From Thelonectria olida (lineage: Eukaryota; Ascomycota; Sordariomycetes; Hypocreales; Nectriaceae), in the NCBI GenBank assembly GCA_020736575.1, contig JAGPYM010000037.1:297211-361210 (forward strand): a stretch of 64,000 nucleotides of DNA, given 5' to 3'. Shown in pieces: positions 1-11,100 of the stretch. Numbering within the stretch: position 1 is the first letter of the stretch; each line of letters begins with the position of its first letter. The notes beneath the pieces are model-generated. The model saw nothing but the letters and a program-made list of their open reading frames with translations, searched no databases and was not told where the DNA came from. The translations under genes were made by a program, and so were the position numbers.

Positions 1-123
1 GCAAATGCGGGCGCGGGGCGGCGGCGGCATGGTCGGGCGGGTTGGAAAACGTACGGTGATCTCAACGCCGTCGTCGGCGAGGATCAGGGCCGCGTAGGAG
101 GCAGCGAGCTCGGAGGTAGACAT
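1..123 (-). CDS. RPP1: 60S acidic ribosomal protein P1, first exon only
   Basis: Only the first 23 codons are in the window (exon 123 down to 55). They read MSTSELAASYAALILADDGV followed by EIT, the characteristic start of eukaryotic ribosomal stalk protein P1. A GTACGT donor follows at 54, so the remaining visible bases are intron and the rest of the gene lies beyond the left edge. P1 pairs with P2 on the P0 stalk of the large ribosomal subunit and helps recruit elongation factors. An intron right after this segment is what I would expect in filamentous fungi. The call rests on the N-terminal match; the acidic C-terminal tail is not visible. Confidence 0.9.
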   Translation of the reverse strand, partial: MSTSELAASYAALILADDGVEITVRFPTRPTMPPPPRARIC

Positions 124-1919
124 TGTGAATGTGGTTTGTCGGGATGCAGGTGGGAGATGAAGCTGCACGAGTTCGTTGTGGTTGAGATATCACCAAGTTG
201 GCTTGCCACAAAAATTACCCTGGTCGAAAATAATGGGTTGGAGGGCTTCAAGACCTAAAAGTGGAGGGGGAAATTGATTTTCCGTGCTCCGGCAGGCGAG
301 AGGCAAGCGGTGCTGTGGAGCGAGGACAAAAACTCGGGTGATTGGTCGCGGTATTTGTAGGAATTTGGACCCCACCTACCAATGACATGTCCAGCGAAGG
401 AAGGAGTCAGGCCGAAGGTTGTGTGATAGGTGCCTAGTCTCGGGTGTGTAGCACAACCTCAATTGTGCTGCACAATCAGTTGATACTCTTTCTCAGACAG
501 ACCGGATACAGCCCGAACAGAGCCAAAGCGAACATGTGTGGTGTTACTGTCTGCTGATTTCTTCTGAATTTCTGCCGTATGACTCTTTCCCGGGTCCGAC
601 TGACGGATCTCGTCTCTAGTCGGTTGGAAGATTAGGCCCTGTAATCTAAGCAAGGAACTGGGGTGAGGATGGCACTCTGACCGCACTCCGTGAAGTGTGT
701 GCGAGGTGCCGCGGGACCTTTGCGTGTACTCCCATGAGTTCAGGATTTGGAGCCTTGGGCTTCAGGTAAGTTCCCACGGTTTGACCTGAGGCAATGACTA
801 AGACGCTGCTTCTAGAGACGAGAACGCTATCCGTCCCCGTTGCCTAGGATCTTGACCATCTGCCACCCTTGAAGGGCCTATGGATTGGTTAGTTCATGGT
901 TTCTGAGCCTATCGCTTTAACTCAAATTGGGGTTTCCAACATTGCCGATATCCTCCCAGGAACCGCCGTCTTAATCGAACCAGGGAGCAAATCACAGTTC
1001 CGCCAAATTATGGAGAGGAAGTCCTATACTCTCGATAATATGCGTTTCCCACGCGCACCTAAAGCCATATGCCTCGAGAATGCTGACGAGGACGGCGAGG
1101 TCAGTGATTTCAAGGTTGGCGTCTTCTGTGGCCAGTACAAGACTGAACTGCCTCGAGACTCCTGTGAGCAGTCGAGAAGTCGGAAGAGGAAGACTGCGGT
1201 TACCGCAGATAAGGCAGGTCTGATGACACAGTGAATGTGACGTGCTCGTACGAGCTATTGATCGGTGCAAAGGATCTGGAACATCGAAAGCATATCAGCT
1301 ATGTTCTAGCAGCGACTCGTTGAGCTGCTATCACATGACTGCCGATTTCGCGGCCTCCGAAACTTTACCCCTAAGCTCTGAGATGGAAGCTTCCTGAACT
1401 CGACCCTACCTTCATAAAACATGTTATTTATTACAGATCCGGGTTCGATGGCTGGGCCTGGGGCTTTCTTTTTCTCGATTTCTTTTTATCTTGCAGCAAC
1501 TATTATTGCTACTGTCTTTTTCTAACCCCCTTGACAACTGACGAACACTGACTAGTGTCTCTGAGGCTTGAAGCAAAACTGTTGTTAAATAAATGAGGTG
1601 TTCACTGACATCGAAAACAATGCCATCGATGCTGGAGACTGAAACCGGGATAAACATCTAGTGAGCAGTGACTCGGCTCCTTTGCTCCCCTCGACGAGTC
1701 TCTCAGATTCAGTTCAAATTTCATTGCAGCGCTGTGCTTCTGACCCTCTGTCCGAAGACTCGTGGATGGATAATTACGTTGAAAAATATGCGCCATGTAC
1801 GCTTTGTTCTCTTGCGAGCTAGAAGCGAATAAATACCGTCTTCCTTCGCAGTCGCGTTCATCCTTGATACGTTCTGTCCATATGAGTGCCTCGTTCCATC
1901 TTCCCGTGAATTCTCCTTC
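124..1919. other. Intergenic region, no supported gene
   Basis: This stretch holds the upstream region of the P1 gene and the 3' flank of the glutathione transferase gene. The longest ATG frame (896-1234, plus strand, 112 codons) has no recognisable domain, no flanking splice signals that extend it, and an opposing frame of similar length, so I do not call it a gene. Confidence 0.5.
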
Positions 1920-2594
1920 TTAGCCCGAATAGCTAAACTCCAACCCTTCTGCCTTGATAGCCTTCCTGACACCATCAAAGCCCTCGGCACGACGAGCATG
2001 CGCAGCATAGTTTGGAAAATCCGTCTCCATATCAAAGCGAATCTCCCTGCCCAACCGGGCGAAGCCGTACAAGTAAAAATCAGCCGCAGTCAACGCGTCT
2101 CCCACCGCAAACTCCCTGCCCTCCAACTGGCCGTCGATGCGAGCGAAGCAACTCCGAACGACCTTTTTGCCTTTAACTCTGAGGGCGTCAAAGGCGGCCG
2201 GATCGTCGGCGAACCGGCCCGGTCTCTTGAGCATGGCAAGGCCGTTCCCGTGGAGCGTTCCCGAGAGGAAGTTGAGCCACTCGGCGACCCTGGCGCGGCC
2301 GAGCCCTTCGTCACCGACGAGCCTTGCTTTGGGGACTAAGGAGGCGATGTAGTTGAGGAGGGCTGGAACTTCTGTGAGGGTTTCGCCGTCGACGTCGAGG
2401 ACCGGCACGAAGCCTTGGGGGTGGATTTTCAGATACGCGGCGTGAGAGATGGTTCCGTCGGCGGATTCGTAGCCTTCTGGACCCTCGATCATGAGGATCG
2501 TGGTGAATGGGATGCCGAAGTGTAGAAGGACGGCGTGTGGGACAAAGGCACTTGAGCCGTTGGACTGGTATAGAGTGAGGCGAGGAGCCGTCAT
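1920..2594 (-). CDS. Glutathione S-transferase-like protein
   Basis: A single-exon gene of 224 codons, starting at the first true ATG (MTAPRLTLYQ); the seven codons before it begin with TTG. The first 80 residues form a thioredoxin-like GST N-domain, with the LTLYQ strand, a VPVLDVDG segment (the usual cis-Pro region) and then LTEVPALLNYIA. The rest is helical as in the GST C-domain, with a conserved ALTAADFYLYG segment. It resembles bacterial-type GSTs that are common in fungi and conjugate glutathione to electrophiles or act as peroxidases. The substrate cannot be told. The length is normal and no intron is needed. Confidence 0.88.
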   Translation of the reverse strand: MTAPRLTLYQSNGSSAFVPHAVLLHFGIPFTTILMIEGPEGYESADGTISHAAYLKIHPQGFVPVLDVDGETLTEVPALLNYIASLVPKARLVGDEGLGRARVAEWLNFLSGTLHGNGLAMLKRPGRFADDPAAFDALRVKGKKVVRSCFARIDGQLEGREFAVGDALTAADFYLYGFARLGREIRFDMETDFPNYAAHARRAEGFDGVRKAIKAEGLEFSYSG

Positions 2595-3107
2595 GGTGAT
2601 GGTTTGGTCTGGCAAGATACGTCGTGCGTTGAGCTTGGGCTACCAGGAGGGAACCCGTTTGACTACATCTCCCAAGGCTTCTTATACGCATCGACTTCAT
2701 GTCAAGCACGCCCTTTGTTCATGTAGCTGACTGTCTCGGCCGACGTCGTGAAACCAGCGCTGACAAATTCGGGCTCCTAGTCTTGAGTCGACCGGACCTT
2801 TGCAGAGGTCCGTTCCGTTGGATTCAGAACTCGATGTCATAACTCGCGCATGGATCGATGGTCTCAGGAGAGCGAAGGAATCAACTAGGCTTGGCGTGGC
2901 CGGAAGGATTTCAAAGCGTGTCCTCGGAGCTCGGTGGGATGAGTCTCCCAGCTTTGATATACAATGTCACGATGACACGCTATTCTCCCAGAGATGTAAG
3001 ATTCGTCGATTCATAATATCATGCGTCGGGCCAGCACTGCTAATACGTGCAAAAAAGGAGCGCGTTCCCTGTCCCAAAAAACCATCCTAACTTCGAACTT
3101 GGCCAAC
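2595..3107. other. Intergenic, promoter of GST and 3' flank of regulator
   Basis: About 510 bases. I see no gene here. It must hold the promoter of the leftward GST gene and the 3' end of the leftward regulator gene. No clear TATA box or repeat stands out. Confidence 0.5.
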
Positions 3108-5647
3108 TTATAGCTTTCGTGAACACTTCAACATCGGCGCAATCCCATCCCCAAGCTCCCAAATCCGACCGCCCTGAGGCAGAGTTGCCGCAAATCGCGC
3201 CATCCATCCATCAACAACACATCTGCAAAACGAAATCCCTTGCACCGCCGCCGTGCCGCCGCCGTGGATCCAGCTCTCCAGCCGCGTCGTGCTCTGCAGG
3301 TCCGGCGGGTCAACGCCAATGTCGATGTGATCCATGCTGGGCAGACAGCTGCACCTCGTCTCGGCATACGTGACCCACGCCCACACGACCAGCGCGCTTA
3401 TTGCAAGGGCGAGGTACGCCACGGGGTCTATGTCTCGGCTTCCGGCGTCGTCTCCGTCTAGATCGACCTCGCGCATTCGTAAGACGCCGATCGCGTGGAG
3501 GAGCGCCCGTCTGCTCTCGGGCGTGACTGCCCATTCGTGCAGCAGCGCTTGGTAGTTCTGGATCCGCGGAGGAATCGAGGGCTCGTTTTGCACCGGAGTG
3601 TCGAGGTACAGCGCCACGGCGTTGATGGTGCGGACGTCGGCGTAGAGCTGCATGCCCTGGATGTGGTAGAGCATCAGAGCGTCCGAGACGAGGGACTTGA
3701 TCTGCGACGTCGCTGCGCGTCTCTCTCGCGCCGGATCTTCGTCGAACCGCCCCAGGTACGCTACAAACGGCAGACCTGCCGTCTCCTCGGTGCCGTAGCT
3801 TTGGCTGCACTGGTGCGATATGCGCTCCATCTCGGCCTTCCACGTTTCGAGGTGCCAGGCCAATGACCGCAGAGATTCTAGTCCAACTTTGCCGCTTCGA
3901 CGGGTGATTTGCAAATGGTTCCAGATGCCGGGCGATAGCCCACACAAGGCCAACTGGACGTCTTCGAGGAGGAGAAGCGATCGTGCTCGCGAGTTGGGAT
4001 TGCAGGTGATTTCGGAGAGTTTGTAACTTGTTCGATCAGCAGGCTCTCCTGGTAATCTTTTGAAGAAGACGTCGAGGCCGTAGGCGTTCCACAGGGCAAA
4101 TGTGGATGGAAGTGCGACGTCCAGCTCTTCTCGGTGGATAGTTGGGGGCTGCCAGCGCGAAATGGACATGTAGGCGTCGATTTTGTACAAAGCCGCGATT
4201 GTTCTGCGTGTGTAGTTGTTAGCTGGCTGTCCCGCTGATGCAGTCGGGATAGTACTGAGAGTATCTCACCTTTTCCAACGTTCGCGGATCGATTGAACCC
4301 ATGGCAGGAAGGTGCCTGGGAAATGGATTCGTTGTTGATGTCCGGAGCTGGAACAAACAAAGAACTCAATCTCCCGGAGAATCGCTACCAGCATGCCTTT
4401 GAGCAACACTGCTCTCGCGACCACTTTCTCGCCCTATTGCATAACCCATTAGAAGAGGATCGCAGATTTTGAGTCGGCGAAATTCATACCCCGTGATAGA
4501 AAGCAAAGACAATATTCAAAGTGATGGCTTGATATAGCTCTGTCGGCCAAGGCCGTTCGGCCAAGTCGCGAGGAGTGGGTTTTCCCTTTACATTGGTTAG
4601 TAGAGACGTGATAACTTGAGGTAAAGTACTTACCAGCTCCTCAAAGAACTTATCCATCAACCTCGCGTGCAGTTCAGTGGCAATATGCTTCAGCTCCACT
4701 GGATGCTTCAACCAGGCCCCTATCATTGCCACTGTGGCCGTCAGACCCACGGGCGGCGGCATCGAGTAAAAGGTCGGAGCGTGAATAACGGGCCAACATT
4801 GGTGGAATCGACCGAGATATTCATCTGTAGCCTCTTCGATCCAAGCCTGGTCGTCTTGGGGTATCTTGAACTCCTCCGACAGGGCCGACGAGGTGAGGAT
4901 ATTTGCAAACCGGGCCAGTCCAGCGGCTGCAGGGTTGTCGCCCAGTTCTCGAGGGGTGCTGAGGGTGCCAGACGTGGGTGTTGAGGAGTCATCCGTGATC
5001 TCGCCTTCTGCTGTTGAGATTCGGATGAGAGACGCGGCGTCGGTGATGGGCTGGACCTCATTCCTCGAAGCACCGTTGGGTTTGCTACCGGTGGCCGCGA
5101 GCTTGTAGGTGCAACTGATGCCCCTTTTGGAGCAGAGAGAGCATTGAGCGCCTCCATCGCATTTCGTCTTGTTGGCATGGCAGGCGTCACAGGCCCTGCC
5201 GCGTCGAGAGTCGGGTGCGGCTGAAGTCAAGTCATGACGGGCCATGTGGCGTCGTAGCAAGTCACTATGAGCCTCGCGTTAGCACCATGAGGGTGTAGGT
5301 GGTGTCCACATGAGAACTCACTTGCGGGTAAAGGAGCGTTGGCACAACGAACACGTAAAGTTCCGTTCTCCATGGGTGGCTTGGTGACGGCGCAGATGCT
5401 CCTTTCTGATGAAGGCCTTCCCACAATGACACACATGTTTGCTCGCCGGTTCGCATGTTGACGCAGGGGCTCTAAGCAAGAGGAACGGTGAGCAAGTGTA
5501 AGAGGCCCAAGCATATTGTATGGTATTCGTGTCTCGGGGATCCCACACAGCTTACAACGGGATGTGGATTCTCGAATCTCCCTTGGGGACTAACCTGTAT
5601 GAAAATGGATCCTCGACCGCCGCAGCCGGGTGGGATGGATCTGTCAT
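3108..5647 (-). CDS. Transcription factor with C2H2 fingers plus Zn2Cys6 cluster
   Basis: Six exons: 5595-5647, 5322-5471, 4634-5264, 4490-4585, 4270-4433, 3108-4203, giving 729 residues starting [15 protein letters not shown]. Two tandem C2H2 fingers lie near residues 30-80 (the second is [19 protein letters not shown], spliced across an intron). A Zn2Cys6 binuclear cluster follows (C-x2-C-x6-C-x5-C-x2-C-x6-C, from [11 protein letters not shown]). The remainder matches the fungal_trans middle domain. Such dual-finger proteins are nuclear DNA-binding regulators in filamentous ascomycetes. The phases of all five introns agree; the 48-base intron at 4586-4633 is itself open in frame, so retention would add 16 residues. 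The gene is divergent from the NmrA-like reductase, which is a plausible target, but that is inference. Confidence 0.85.
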
Positions 5648-6351
5648 TATAGAAACCTGGGGTAATGCTGTGCAGAGTGAGTGATGGTTTGATCTATCCC
5701 GCTGGGGGGAGAGGTGGGATTGGGAATTGAATAAGCAGAGGCCGAGCGTTGGGGCGGCGAGGCTTGGAATTAATGAGAGCCGTGTAGATGACAGGCGATT
5801 CTCGGATAGTGTGGCGAGAGAAACGGACCGGATCGTCACCCAACGGACAAGCAAACAATTCGTGATTGCCCAGTGAAGAGAGAGAGACTCGAGTTGCTGG
5901 GGAATGCTTCGTCTGGGAGACCGGCGGCATGTGGGATAAATGGGCAACAAGGGGAGGGCCGGCGCATAGTGGGATAGAGTGGGATACCAGGACACATTAA
6001 GGATTTTAGGTAAGCAACTATGCACTAGATAGTGGGTGTGGGGACGTCTCTGATAGCCACTCGGACATCCCACCTCCCACCTCGGCCATCCCACCGTCTG
6101 GGGTTTGCAGTCAGGCCAGAGAGAACATAGCGATGAATACGATTACTGAGACAACGCGATTACTGAGACCACTGTCACCGTCATAGAATGAAGAAGGTTT
6201 GGCGTTGTCGTAGGATGCATAGCTATATAATTCGAGCAGAGGGCCGCCTTGGGACCTGAATTCCTCACTTACAACTCGAAACCACCACTTCCTCACAACC
6301 ACCAATACAACAACAATACCACTCTATCGCATACCCACTCCCCCACACATC
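5648..6351. promoter_or_regulatory. Shared divergent promoter, regulator and NmrA-like gene
   Basis: This 704-base region separates two divergent start codons. A TATA-like TATATAA lies at 6224-6230, about 120 bases before the rightward ATG, and an A/C-rich leader precedes that ATG (6290-6350), as is common for well expressed fungal genes. I could not identify a site for the adjacent regulator. Confidence 0.5.
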
Positions 6352-7251
6352 ATGTCTGCCGTCAAGAATGTCGTCATTGCCGGTGCCTCTGGCGCCCTTG
6401 GCTCCCACGTCTTCTCCAAGTTTGTCGACTCTGGCAAGTTCAACATCCGCGTGCTGAAGCGCGCCGGCTCCGAGTCCAAGTTCCCCGAGGGCACCGACGT
6501 CGTCGAGGTCGACTACAACTCGCTCAAGTCGCTGACGGCCGCTCTCAAGGGCCAGGACCTGGTCATCTCGACCCTCACTACGCTGGCCATCGATGCCCAG
6601 GTCACCTTCATTAACGCTGCTGTCGCCGCCGGCGTCTCTCGCTTCATCCCCTCCGAGTTCGGCTCCAACTTGGATGTGCCCAGCGTCCGCGCCCTGCCCG
6701 TCTTTTCTCAAAAGGTCAAGATCCAGGAGATCCTCATTGAGAAGTCGAAGTCGACGCCCCTGACCTACACCTTTGTGTACAACTCGGCCTTCCTCGACTG
6801 GGGTCTGGAGCACAACTTCATCCTCAACTGGGCCGAGTCCAAGCCCATCATCATTGACGGCGGCGACAACGAGTTCAGCACCACGACGCTGTCCACTGTC
6901 GCCGACGCCCTCGTCGGAGTCGCCAGCCACCCCGAGGAGACCAAGAACCGCGTCGTCTACATCCACGACCTCGTCATCACCCAGAACAAGCTCCTCGAGC
7001 TTGCCAAGAAGGTTGCGCCTGAGCGACCTTGGGCTCCCATCCCGGTTGCGCTCGACGACTTGACGGCCAAGGCTGATGAGCGTCTGGCCAAGGGCTTGTT
7101 TGATATGGAGACGTTTGGTCCTTACCTTTTCCGCGCTATCTTTGACCCTCGAAGCCAGCCCAAGTTTGAGAAGACTGACAACGAGCTTCTCGGACTCAAG
7201 GGCAAGACTGAGGAGGATATCATTGAGTTGCTCAAGCCCCTCCTGAAGTAG
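6352..7251 (+). CDS. NmrA-like / isoflavone reductase-like NAD(P)-binding protein
   Basis: Single exon, 299 residues. The N-terminus holds a Rossmann nucleotide-binding motif (VVIAGASGALGSHV, GxxGxxG). It is followed by DLVISTLTT and by RFIPSEFGSN, a hallmark of the isoflavone reductase/phenylcoumaran reductase/NmrA branch of atypical short-chain dehydrogenases. The length is typical of the family. Fungal members act either as small-molecule reductases or as redox-sensing regulators; nothing here decides between these. Codon use is strongly C-ending (GTC, CTC, AAG), which suggests good expression. It is divergent from a zinc-finger regulator. Confidence 0.88.
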   Translation: MSAVKNVVIAGASGALGSHVFSKFVDSGKFNIRVLKRAGSESKFPEGTDVVEVDYNSLKSLTAALKGQDLVISTLTTLAIDAQVTFINAAVAAGVSRFIPSEFGSNLDVPSVRALPVFSQKVKIQEILIEKSKSTPLTYTFVYNSAFLDWGLEHNFILNWAESKPIIIDGGDNEFSTTTLSTVADALVGVASHPEETKNRVVYIHDLVITQNKLLELAKKVAPERPWAPIPVALDDLTAKADERLAKGLFDMETFGPYLFRAIFDPRSQPKFEKTDNELLGLKGKTEEDIIELLKPLLK

Positions 7252-7367
7252 AGTGTGCCTGAAAAAGAAAAGAATGAATAGGCTTCATAGATAATAATGA
7301 ATAAATAATTGAACAGAATTAATGAGAGGGGATGATCTTCTGGATCCCAACTGCCAGTGATGCACTT

Positions 7368-7757
7368 TCATCGCAGCGCCAGCAAAGCGCCCAGTCCGAG
7401 ACTCACAGGCACAAAGGTCCAATGCCCCCATTCCATGCCGTCGACCACGCCGCGACTGATGAACCCATCAATCAGCGCAAGCGGAGCGCCCGCGAGCATC
7501 GTGTAGCCCAAAGTCCGTCGGTCGGCGGTGAACCATACGGCAAGCGTTGCCAAGGTCATTGTGAGGTTGCGCGCGCCGGCCATTTGCATGAGCGAGTGTG
7601 CCAGCTTGCGCGCTTGGGCGTCTGGGGGAGAAGGGAAGCCGAGGAGGGAGAGGGCGTGGGCTGGACGCAGGAGGGAATTGATGCCGACGAGGCCGGGCAT
7701 CATGCCGAGTGTGACGACGGCCGTGGCGGCGTAGTCGAAGTTACGAGGAGGAGCCAT
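7368..7757 (-). CDS. Small membrane protein, DUF4267-like
   Basis: Single exon, 129 residues, convergent with the reductase gene (116 bases between stops). About four hydrophobic segments are visible: VVTLGMMPGLVGINSLL, then the segment around ARNLTMTLATLAVWF, then TMLAGAPLALIDGFI, and finally VPVSLGLGALLAL. The pattern of N-terminal helix, GxxxLLRP, LMQMAGARNLTM and the later DG matches the fungal DUF4267 family of integral membrane proteins. The molecular function of that family is unknown to me. The length fits a complete gene. Confidence 0.75.
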   Translation of the reverse strand: MAPPRNFDYAATAVVTLGMMPGLVGINSLLRPAHALSLLGFPSPPDAQARKLAHSLMQMAGARNLTMTLATLAVWFTADRRTLGYTMLAGAPLALIDGFISRGVVDGMEWGHWTFVPVSLGLGALLALR

Positions 7758-8130
7758 GATGAGGAGTGATGATATTTGACACGAACAACGGATGAGATGA
7801 ACCCCTAATTATTTTCGAAAGAGATTTGGACTTGAAGCCATGACGTCAGAGAACCACGACTAAGTTGGCACTACAAATAATCGTCTCGATTCAGTTCACT
7901 CGAGGAATGGATTGCGATCGGAACAAACTACAAGACGATGAAATAGAGTCTGACATGTGCAGAAGGACCCTTGTTCGTATCTTCTCTTAGTTTTGTGGTG
8001 AGCAGATACGCACAACATGGTCAACACTAATTGCGAATACGGTCTTATAAAGTCTGGTATTATCGAACGCTAATCACTAAACGCCATCTACAATTCCTCT
8101 AGTACTCCGTATAGGTACACCGAATTCCTT
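7758..8130. other. Intergenic, no gene seen
   Basis: About 370 moderately AT-rich bases between the start of the DUF4267-like gene and the stop of the WSC gene. I see no gene, repeat or clear signal beyond what a promoter and a 3' flank would need. Confidence 0.5.
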
Positions 8131-11100
8131 CTATGGAGCACTTGAAGTACTTGACTTGGGTGCACCCGTCGTCTTGGGTGTGCTCGTCGTCTGGGGTGTG
8201 CTCGTCGTCTTGGGTGCCACTGTCGAGCTGGTCGGCGTGGCTGATAGTGTCAAGCTCGTCGTTACTGTCGACTTGATCGTAGTCGTGCTCGTCGTACCTG
8301 ATAGACCTGTCGAGCTCGTCTTACCCGTAGATCCAGTAGTCGTCGTAAGACTGGTCAACTTGGTCGTCGTGCTCGTCGTAGTCGAGCTCATCGTCGTCGA
8401 CGTCGAAGTGACATTGTTAATATACATGTTGAGCCTATTGCCCGCACCGCAGTATGCGAGCTTGTCGCCCGGACACAGGAAGTTGCAGTCCGAGTCGCTG
8501 ACATTCTTGCCCGGCGTCGCCGCGTTGTTGCCGTCCAGATCGAGGGCGTTGCCGCACCAGCACTCCACGCCGTACTCGACGCCCACGTACTTGTACGCCC
8601 AGCATTTCTCGAGGCACATCTCCACCGTCATGTTGTTAAGGTTGAGCGGCTGGCTCTTGAGAACGCGACCTGACGAGGGCTCCGACACGCAGGAGTAGAT
8701 GGTGAAGTTTTCGTTGCCCGGCCAGATGGACGGCGTGGTCGACTTGGTCGCGCTGGTTGTCGTGCTGGTGGTCTTTGTAGTGGCCTTTGTCGTAGAGCTA
8801 CTGGACGTTGCCGACGAACTGGTGCTGCTCTTTGTGGTGGCTGTAGATGTGCCAGATCTAGTTGTGCCTGAGGTTGAGGACGTCGAGCCTGTTCCGGTAG
8901 ACTTTGGTGTAGTGATAGAAGAAGTAGATGGGCTGGTATTTAAAGGAGTAGCCGAGGTGCTAGAAGCGCGTGTCGAAGTCGACGACCTAGGTGTGGAAGA
9001 TCCAGAGCTGGTGCCAGAGCTGGTTGTCGAACCACTGACTGTCCCCCCTTGCAAGTCAATTGAGCCCGCCGGGGTCGACTGAGAGTTAGAGCTGGTGCCC
9101 GACTGCGTAGTAGAGGCCGTCGTACTACTCTTCGAACTCGTGGTGAGCGTGGGAGACGAGCTCGTAGAGCTTGACGTCGTGGTAGTTGAAGACGTAGTAA
9201 CCACGGCGCCCTTCATATACAGCTGAAGCCGGTTCCCAGCACCGCAGTACTGCGAGCTATCTCCCGGGCAGGTAAACGAGCAGTCCTTCTGATTATCCGC
9301 CTTGGCGCTTCCCGTGTTCAGCTGGTTGCCACAGAAGCACTCGCGGCCGTACTCGGCTCCAAAATACGTGTAGCCGTCGCAGAAGGCGGCGCAGTTCTCC
9401 AGCGTCATGTCGTCCTTGGAGTAGGCCTTGGAGTTGAGAGCGCGCATGCCCGTGGCCTCGGTCCAACAGCCCTGGAAGGTCCAAGCACCAATCGTGGGAG
9501 AGATTTGAGGGCCTGTGGGCTTTGCGCTTGTCGTTGTCGACGTGGAAGACGTGGCCGTGGTTGCGGTGGATGAAGTGATTGTCGACGAGCCGCTGGACGA
9601 CGACGTTCCAGATGAGCCTGTGGTGGACGACGTTCTAGATGAGCCTGTTGTGGACAACCCAGAGACAGAGGAAGTACTGCCAGTGGAAGAGATAGAAGCA
9701 CTGCTACTAGTAGAAGAAGTCGAGGCCGTGCTGGTGGGAGAAATGGCAGCGTTCTTCTGATACACATTGAGTCTGTTTCCAGCACCGCAATATTCCGTAG
9801 AGTTTCCTGCAAAGAGTTAGCATCTGTCACATCTCAGGGCGCATAAAGCATAAAGACTCACCATTGCAGACCATGTTGCAGTCCGACAGAGTCGTGAGGA
9901 CCGAGCCATCGCTGAACGAGTTGCCGCACCAACACTACTCGACATTAGCAAGAAAACCAGAAGGCGGTTGAGAACGGGACTTACCTCTCCGCCGTACTCA
10001 ACGCCTGCATACGTGAACGAAGAGGCCGAGCAAGCTGTGACGCAGTTTGCCACGGTAGGGGGATTGTTGTCTTTCCCGTTCGGGAGGGCTCTGCCAGACT
10101 TGCCCTCGGTGTAGCAGCCGATGTGCGTATATCCGTTCACTCCGGGATTCGTAAACGGCCCCGTCGGCACACTCGTCGAGCTGACGGCACTCGACGTCGT
10201 GCCAGTACCGTCGCTCTGCGCCGTTGTCGACGACATGGTTGTCGTTGTCGAAGACGATGCCGTCTTGTTGAACTGAGTCGAATCGACAAACGTGCTAAGA
10301 TATGCTCCTCCAGCTCCAGCACCAATTCCATTGCCTCCGCAGATCTGGTTGAGGTCGGCCGCACAGTCAAAGTTGCAGTTCCCTTCCACAACCTGCAGGT
10401 TGGGGATGGTGTTGCCGCCCCAGCACTCCCGATGGTACTGCGTGCCGCAGAAGACGTAGCCCTTGGCCGCGCACGCCGCAATGCACATGGGCGTCGTCAT
10501 GGTGTCGGTGGCCAGGAGCTGGTACGTCAGCTGGCGGCCGGGGTTGTTGTCTCTGAAGCAGCCGAGGTAGCGGTACTTGCCCTGGCCGTTGGGGAGCAGA
10601 GGCGGCGCTTGCTCGGCGACGGCGTTGCAGAAGAACTGGATGAACTGCTTGTCCATGTTGGGATCGTTGGTGTTCATGGTCCACTGCGCAGTGCCGTTGT
10701 ACGGGTCTACGTTCCACTGGCTCTTCGCGGCTGTGCAAGTCAGGACGGCTGTTGCACTCTGGCCAGGCGCGAGCGACGTTCCTTCGGCGAGATCGACCTG
10801 GTTGACGGCCCTGACGATGCCACTGACGCCAAAGGGAGGCTTCGAGACGGTGAGGGAAAGGCTGACGCCCTTTGTGGGCGCGTTGTTGGTGACGCGCAGC
10901 TTGAGGGACTTCGTCGTGTTCTCGGTCACGTTGCCAAAGGTAAAGTTTTGTCCCTCCTGGTATTCCACCCATCCGGAGCCGTCGGGCTTCTGGAACTCGA
11001 TGAGGGCAACGGGGGCCGAGCCAACAGTGCCAGAGATGGACACGATGCCGTCGCCGGCCATCGTCTTGAATTGAACCCACGCGCTGAAGGTGCCAATGCT

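Noticed and set aside
896..1234. 112-codon plus-strand frame upstream of the GST gene
   Set aside because: No domain, no codon bias, and an antisense frame of the same size; consistent with chance.
8156..9082. Long plus-strand Val/Leu-rich frames opposite the WSC gene (180 and 127 codons)
   Set aside because: They are antisense shadows of Ser/Thr-rich codons (AGC/ACC read as Val/Leu) and have no independent support.
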